Part shown: piece by piece, positions 22,338 to 22,349 of the stretch
Layout of the letters: each line of letters opens with the position of its first letter
How positions within the stretch are numbered: position 1 is the stretch's first letter
Source: Streptomyces marianii
Lineage (GTDB): Bacteria; Actinomycetota; Actinomycetes; Streptomycetales; Streptomycetaceae
Direction: 5' to 3'
DNA: 22,349 bases
Assembly: GCF_005795905.1 (NCBI RefSeq)
Contig: NZ_VAWE01000006.1
Span: 1 to 22,349 of the forward strand
Position numbers and translations under genes: made by a program
Notes under the pieces: model-generated
What the model was told of the DNA's origin: nothing
Database searches by the model: none
What the model saw: only the letters and a program-made list of their open reading frames with translations

Positions 22338-22349
22338 CCGCTCTTGAAA

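Overview
The window looks like an almost complete small linear plasmid (about 22 kb) from a high-GC actinomycete, most likely Streptomyces or a close relative. The two ends are inverted copies of each other: 1-545 matches 21768-22313 with one single-base indel and one 2-base substitution. The outer part of each copy is a run of hairpins with GCA loops, as expected of Streptomyces telomeres. The genes fit this reading: a terminal-protein gene (tpg), an iteron-carrying replication gene, a ParA-type partition operon, a terminal ttrA-like helicase and a mating-pair-type conjugation operon. The right end carries 36 bases (22314-22349) that the left end lacks, so the left telomere is probably truncated in the assembly.

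Layout. 1-603: left terminal inverted repeat (TIR) plus a decayed start of the helicase gene. 910-2510: parA and a parB-like partner, then a 23-bp perfect hairpin and a cluster of palindromes that could be the centromere. 3159-5549 (minus): tpg and, upstream of it, a replication-initiator-like gene containing four 18-bp iterons. No tap gene is visible. 5779-6253 (minus): a two-gene unit with a small helix-turn-helix protein and a coiled-coil protein, with operator-like palindromes in its promoter. 6407-6765: two very small overlapping genes. 6766-7243: a non-coding leader with a strong hairpin, an rRNA-leader-like motif and a tRNA-like minihelix.

7244-16602 is the transfer region. It encodes a small unknown protein, a four-helix membrane protein, a TraB/FtsK-like DNA translocase, a two-domain cell-wall hydrolase (lytic transglycosylase plus NlpC/P60), a VirB2-like small membrane protein, a VirB6-like polytopic protein, a probable companion of the ATPase, and a VirB4-like ATPase with an unusual membrane-anchored tail. 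A classical terminator follows. Nine ACCGCC/GGCGGT motifs sit right after the translocase stop codon, five forward then four reversed, mostly 11 bp apart. I see no relaxase. On a plasmid with protein-capped ends, DNA may be moved by the translocase, helicase and terminal protein instead.

16736-18715 is a regulatory cassette: an XRE regulator with a TPR-like tail, an RsbW-type ATPase and a small protein, with a 21-nt palindrome between the first two. 18739-19164 (minus) is a zinc-finger protein of unknown role. 19337-21778 (minus) is the ttrA-like helicase, whose start codon and ribosome binding site lie inside the right TIR.

All calls come from reading the sequence and from memory of protein families. 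No database search was run.
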